From Acidobacteriota bacterium (GTDB taxonomy: Bacteria > Acidobacteriota > Vicinamibacteria > Vicinamibacterales > UBA8438), in the NCBI GenBank assembly GCA_011523485.1, contig WTGR01000546.1, positions 1-10,338 on the forward strand: DNA of 10,338 nt. Direction: 5' to 3'. The position numbers and the translations under genes were made by a program. This document shows positions 7,528-10,338 of the stretch, piece after piece. Position 1 is the stretch's first letter. Every line of letters starts with the position of its first letter. A model generated the notes under the pieces. That model did no database searches and was not told the origin of the DNA. It saw only the letters and a program-made list of their open reading frames with translations.

Positions 7528-7877
7528 CGGTAGCGATATCGGAAAGCGAAAGGTGGCTTCCGCACCGAAGGCAGATCCAGGGCGTCGTCGAGCAAGCGCG
7601 AAAGCCACGCCTCTGTACTTGCGGGCGGGCTGTCCAGCGCGAAGAACGTTTCCTCAACTACAACGTGACGGACGCGGTGAACGATTCGTCGCAACTCCTG
7701 CTGCGCGCCGACGCAGGCTCCGAGGACCTACTCGGCGATGCTGCACGTCGAGTTCCGAGACGGCTGCGGGTGGACGTTCCGGGCGCGAAGTTCTGCGAGA
7801 ATCCGGGAACGCGGTCCGGCACGAGTCGACTTCGCCCGCCGGCGCGCCGCCGCGGGACTGCCGGAACCTACCCCGGA

Positions 7878-7884
7878 AGGGAGG
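7878..7884 (+). promoter_or_regulatory. Ribosome binding site that fixes the metallohydrolase start
   Basis: AGGGAGG ends five bases before the ATG at 7890, an ideal Shine-Dalgarno spacing. It favours this ATG, directly followed by a signal peptide, over in-frame starts further upstream such as the GTG at 7665. Confidence 0.75.
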
Positions 7885-7889
7885 CGGAG

Positions 7890-9986
7890 ATGCAGCGTCG
7901 GTTTCGTTGGCTCCTGACCACGTGCCTGCTCGGCTGCGCGATTTCTGCGCTGTTCACCACCGGGGCGCCCGGCGTGCGGGCCCACGGAAGCGAGGCCCGC
8001 TACGTGCGGGAGGTCGACTGGACCAGGCCGCGCATCGCCCGTACCTACGGGCTGAGCTACTCGGAGCTGGGCCTGGGGGCCTACCGCAACGAGGTCGAGA
8101 CGCGTGCGGTCGGGGGCCGGCAGTGCGTGGTGGGCGGGTTGATCGGCTTCGACGTCGACGACGCATACGCCTTCGACATCGACGAACCGATGACCCTGGC
8201 CCTGACCTACGCGCCGGCTCTCACCACGCCGTTCACCGTCGTCTGGGACCGGAACGGCGGGAACAGCCTGGGCCGGACCGACGTCGAGCCGGAAGCTGGA
8301 GACGCCCTGCACAGCATCACGCTGACCCTCGAGCGCGCCCGGCTGGCGGGCCACGGCACCCGCGGCATCGACATCGCGGTCGGCAGCCGCGACGGGTTGG
8401 CGGTGTGCGACATCGAGGTGATCCGCAGCGGCGCCACCGAGGCGCCGACCGCCTTCGGCCGCGTCCGCCTGCAGGTGACCGACGCCGCCTCGGACCGTCC
8501 CGTACCCGCCCGCGTCGGCCTCTACGACTCCACCGGCCGGATGCCGTTGCCGTCGAACGACGCGATCCTCGTGCACCGCTACACCGACGAGGTCAGGCGC
8601 CTCTGGATTTCCCCCCGCACCTTCTGGCCGTCGCCGCACCGGCAGGCGTTCTACGTCGACGGCAGCTACGAGGCCCGGGTGCCGGCCGGGACGTACGAGC
8701 TGGTCGTCACGCGCGGCATCGAGTATCGGATCCACCACGAAGAGATCGAGATTCGGCCCGACGAAACCAGCATCGTCCCGGTGGCCCTGGCGCGCTACGC
8801 CGACTTGCCGGCGCGGGGGTGGTATTCCGGCGATGCCCACGTTCACATCCAGCGGGACGCGGTCCGCGACGACAACACCTGGGCGCAGGTGGCGGCCGAG
8901 GACGTGCACGTCGCCAACCTGCTGCAGATGGGCAACATGGCCGGCACGCACTTCGGACAGCCGGCGTGGGGCGCGGCGGGCCGATTCGAGCGCGACGGCC
9001 ATGCGCTGGTCTCGGGCCAGGAGGATCCGCGGACGGTTCACCGCGGCCATACGATTCACCACAACCTGCAGCGGCCGCTGCACGTCGGTCCCGACAGCTA
9101 CTTCCTCTACCACCGGGTGTTCGAGGAATCGCGCGGGCAGGGGGGCGTGTCCGGCTACGCGCACCACGCCGAGCTGTTCAACGGGCGCCGCGGCATGGCG
9201 CTCGACGTGCCCTTCGGCATCGTCGACTTCGTCGAGATTCTCCAGCGGGGCCGGCTGCCGACGGATCTCTGGTACGGGTTTCTCAACCTCGGCTACAAGC
9301 TGCTGCCGGCAGCCGGGTCGGACTTTCCGTACATGGATCTGCCGGGCGTCGTGCGCAGCTACGTGCAGGTCGACGGTCCCTTCAGCGTCGACGCCTGGTT
9401 CGACGCCTTCCGCGCGGGCCGCCTCTACGTCACCAACGGTCCGCTGCTCGAGGTAACCGCCGACGGCCGCATGCCCGGCGCGGAGCTGCATGTCGAACCG
9501 GGCGCCGCGGTGGAAGTGGTGGCGGAAGCGTCGCTCAATCCGGATCTCGACCGGCTGGACCGCCTCGAGCTGGTCGTGCACGGGGAGGTCGTCGCCACCG
9601 AACCGGCCGATGGCCGGGACCGCGTCCGACTCCGGACGACCGTGACGGCAGACCGGAGCCTGTGGCTGGCGGTGCGGGCGTTCGGCGAGCGGCAGGAACC
9701 GGGCAACGTCACCGTGGCCCACAGTGCACCCATTTACGTGATCGTGGAAGACCGGCCGTTCTATCGGGACGAGCGGGTACCGGAGCTGGTCGCGCTGCAG
9801 CGGAGCCGGCTCCGCGAGTTGCTGACCGAGGCGGTCGATCCGAATGGCGACCTCGAGCCCTGGGAAACGCGCAGCCTGCTGTCGGAGATGTGGCCCGGCC
9901 AGCGCCGGCGGCTCGAGCCCCGCATCGAGGAGGCGGATGCGCGCTACCGGGCGCTGCTGGCGGCGGTCGAAGACTCGCCGCACTGA
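7890..9986 (+). CDS. Exported CehA/McbA-family metallohydrolase (PHP-like)
   Basis: The 698-residue protein starts with an Arg-rich signal peptide; a V-R-A cleavage site ends at residue 31, and a lipobox-like LLGC (13-16) is an alternative. An N-terminal beta-rich region (about 35-190) and a carboxypeptidase-regulatory/transthyretin-like segment (about 190-305, with VPAGTYELVVTRG) precede the catalytic part. Metal-binding motifs typical of PHP-type hydrolases are present: GDAHVHI (314-320; His317, His319), SGQED (Glu378), GHTIHHN (386-392), GYAHHAE (422-428) and AGSDFP (475-480; Asp478). TNGP (515-518) is also characteristic of CehA-like proteins. A beta-rich C-terminal region follows. CehA itself hydrolyses the carbamate insecticide carbaryl, but most relatives have no known substrate, so only a hydrolase acting in the periplasm or at the envelope is inferred. 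It ends 17 bases before the convergent permease gene. The family call is firm; the substrate is unknown. Confidence 0.86.
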   Translation: MQRRFRWLLTTCLLGCAISALFTTGAPGVRAHGSEARYVREVDWTRPRIARTYGLSYSELGLGAYRNEVETRAVGGRQCVVGGLIGFDVDDAYAFDIDEPMTLALTYAPALTTPFTVVWDRNGGNSLGRTDVEPEAGDALHSITLTLERARLAGHGTRGIDIAVGSRDGLAVCDIEVIRSGATEAPTAFGRVRLQVTDAASDRPVPARVGLYDSTGRMPLPSNDAILVHRYTDEVRRLWISPRTFWPSPHRQAFYVDGSYEARVPAGTYELVVTRGIEYRIHHEEIEIRPDETSIVPVALARYADLPARGWYSGDAHVHIQRDAVRDDNTWAQVAAEDVHVANLLQMGNMAGTHFGQPAWGAAGRFERDGHALVSGQEDPRTVHRGHTIHHNLQRPLHVGPDSYFLYHRVFEESRGQGGVSGYAHHAELFNGRRGMALDVPFGIVDFVEILQRGRLPTDLWYGFLNLGYKLLPAAGSDFPYMDLPGVVRSYVQVDGPFSVDAWFDAFRAGRLYVTNGPLLEVTADGRMPGAELHVEPGAAVEVVAEASLNPDLDRLDRLELVVHGEVVATEPADGRDRVRLRTTVTADRSLWLAVRAFGERQEPGNVTVAHSAPIYVIVEDRPFYRDERVPELVALQRSRLRELLTEAVDPNGDLEPWETRSLLSEMWPGQRRRLEPRIEEADARYRALLAAVEDSPH

Positions 9987-10003
9987 GACCACTGGCGGGC
10001 CTT

Positions 10004-10338
10004 CTACTCCATGCGGAGGGCCACGAGAGGGTCCACGCGGGCGGCGAGGCGCGCCGGCAGGTAGGCGGCCCCGGCAGCCACGAGCAGCAGCAGCAACGAC
10101 ACACCGGCCAGCGTCGCAAGGTCGGTCGGCGAGACGTCGAAGAGCAGCGACACGAGTGCCCGTGACGCGAAGATCGTCGCGAGCAGGCCGAGCACGACGC
10201 CTGCGCCCGCCAGACCGACCGCACCGCCCACGACCATCCGCACGACGTCTCGCGGCTCGGCGCCCATGGCGAGCCGCAGGCCCATCTCCCGCGTGCGCTG
10301 CGCAGTGGCGACCGCGATTACCCCGTAGATGCCGATAC
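10004..10338 (-). CDS. C-terminal part of an FtsX/MacB-type ABC transporter permease (partial)
   Basis: Only the last 110 residues are visible; the gene enters from the right edge and ends at a TAG at 10004-10006. The order is typical of the FtsX/MacB permease C-terminus: the end of a membrane segment (GIYGVIAVATA), the cytoplasmic motif AQRTREMGLRLAMGA, a membrane segment (about GGAVGLAGAGVVLGLLATIF), a loop with LLFDVSPTDLATL, a last membrane segment, and the closing ARVDPLVALRME. These proteins work with an ATPase to drive mechanical work or export across the envelope. The LLFDVSPTD loop resembles the orphan permeases expanded in Acidobacteriota, which often lack an adjacent ATPase gene. 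No ATPase is visible here, though it could lie outside the window. An apparent Met start at 10285 is internal, since coding continues unbroken to the edge. Confidence 0.92.
   Translation of the reverse strand, partial: IGIYGVIAVATAQRTREMGLRLAMGAEPRDVVRMVVGGAVGLAGAGVVLGLLATIFASRALVSLLFDVSPTDLATLAGVSLLLLLVAAGAAYLPARLAARVDPLVALRME

Larger units (their letters stand above)
7387..7889. other. Divergent intergenic region with no convincing gene
   Basis: These 503 bases separate the starts of the TPR gene and the metallohydrolase gene and must hold control signals for both. I see a weak minus-strand promoter candidate (7499-7527), a five-pair hairpin GAGCG/CGCTC at 7471-7485, a spaced inverted repeat GTGGCTT (7553-7559) and AAGCCAC (7602-7608), and the ribosome binding sites at each end. 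Base composition is less uniform than in the flanking genes. A short plus-strand open stretch around 7681-7917 has a coding-like patch but no good start. No tRNA, riboswitch or mobile element was recognised. Confidence 0.6.

Noticed and set aside
6508..7533. 341-residue plus-strand open frame over the TPR gene
   Set aside because: It starts inside the barrel in the wrong frame and is low-complexity Arg/Ser sequence. The minus strand encodes clear TPR helices with a Shine-Dalgarno.
7359..7694. 111-residue minus-strand open frame in the intergenic region
   Set aside because: It begins with TTG and has an AGGAG directly abutting the start, so there is no workable spacing. It overlaps the TPR gene start and matches no family I recognise.
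7665..7889. Upstream start giving the metallohydrolase a 75-residue N-terminal extension
   Set aside because: The extension would bury a typical signal peptide. An ideal ribosome binding site and ATG lie at 7878-7892, and the extension has no recognisable feature.
7728..9992. 754-residue minus-strand open frame opposite the metallohydrolase gene
   Set aside because: It is an antisense shadow with Arg/Val/Gly-rich, patternless sequence. The plus strand carries a signal peptide, a ribosome binding site and metal-binding motifs.
7385..10165. 926-residue plus-strand open frame overlapping the metallohydrolase gene
   Set aside because: It is an out-of-frame shadow, dominated by Arg, Gly and Pro, and it runs through both real genes on the right.

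Overview
The window is GC-rich DNA (roughly 70 % by eye) from a diderm bacterium. Codon use is strongly G/C-biased, which is why long antisense reading frames lie over the real genes. The likeliest source is an Acidobacteriota member, perhaps Vicinamibacteria. This rests on the MacB/FtsX-type permease C-terminus at the right edge, which looks like the orphan permeases abundant in that phylum, and on an Omp85 barrel ending in a GQAF-type C-terminus. This placement is inference, not proof.

Layout: (1) bases 2-76 hold the last 24 codons of an unidentified + strand gene. (2) Bases 123-6716 encode one 2197-residue protein that joins a TamB/AsmA-like bridge to five POTRA domains and an Omp85 (BamA/TamA-type) outer-membrane barrel. 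It dominates the window and is its most unusual feature. (3) Bases 6760-7386 (- strand) encode a small exported TPR protein, convergent with the fusion gene. (4) A 503-base gap separates that gene from a divergently transcribed exported metallohydrolase of the CehA/McbA (PHP-like) family at 7890-9986. (5) Bases 10004-10338 (- strand) are the C-terminal end of an ABC-type FtsX/MacB permease, convergent with the hydrolase and cut by the window edge.

Function: TamB and TamA normally form a two-protein envelope-spanning complex, with TamB anchored in the inner membrane and TamA in the outer membrane. The TamB C-terminus contacts the first POTRA of its Omp85 partner. Here the same order (inner-membrane anchor, periplasmic beta-groove, POTRAs, outer-membrane barrel) lies in one uninterrupted reading frame, so a single chain could tie both membranes together. 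The groove part carries about nine copies of a loosely conserved module spaced roughly 107 residues apart. The other genes do not obviously share its job. The TPR and hydrolase genes share an intergenic control region, but nothing shows that they act together. No RNA genes, CRISPR arrays or insertion sequences were seen.
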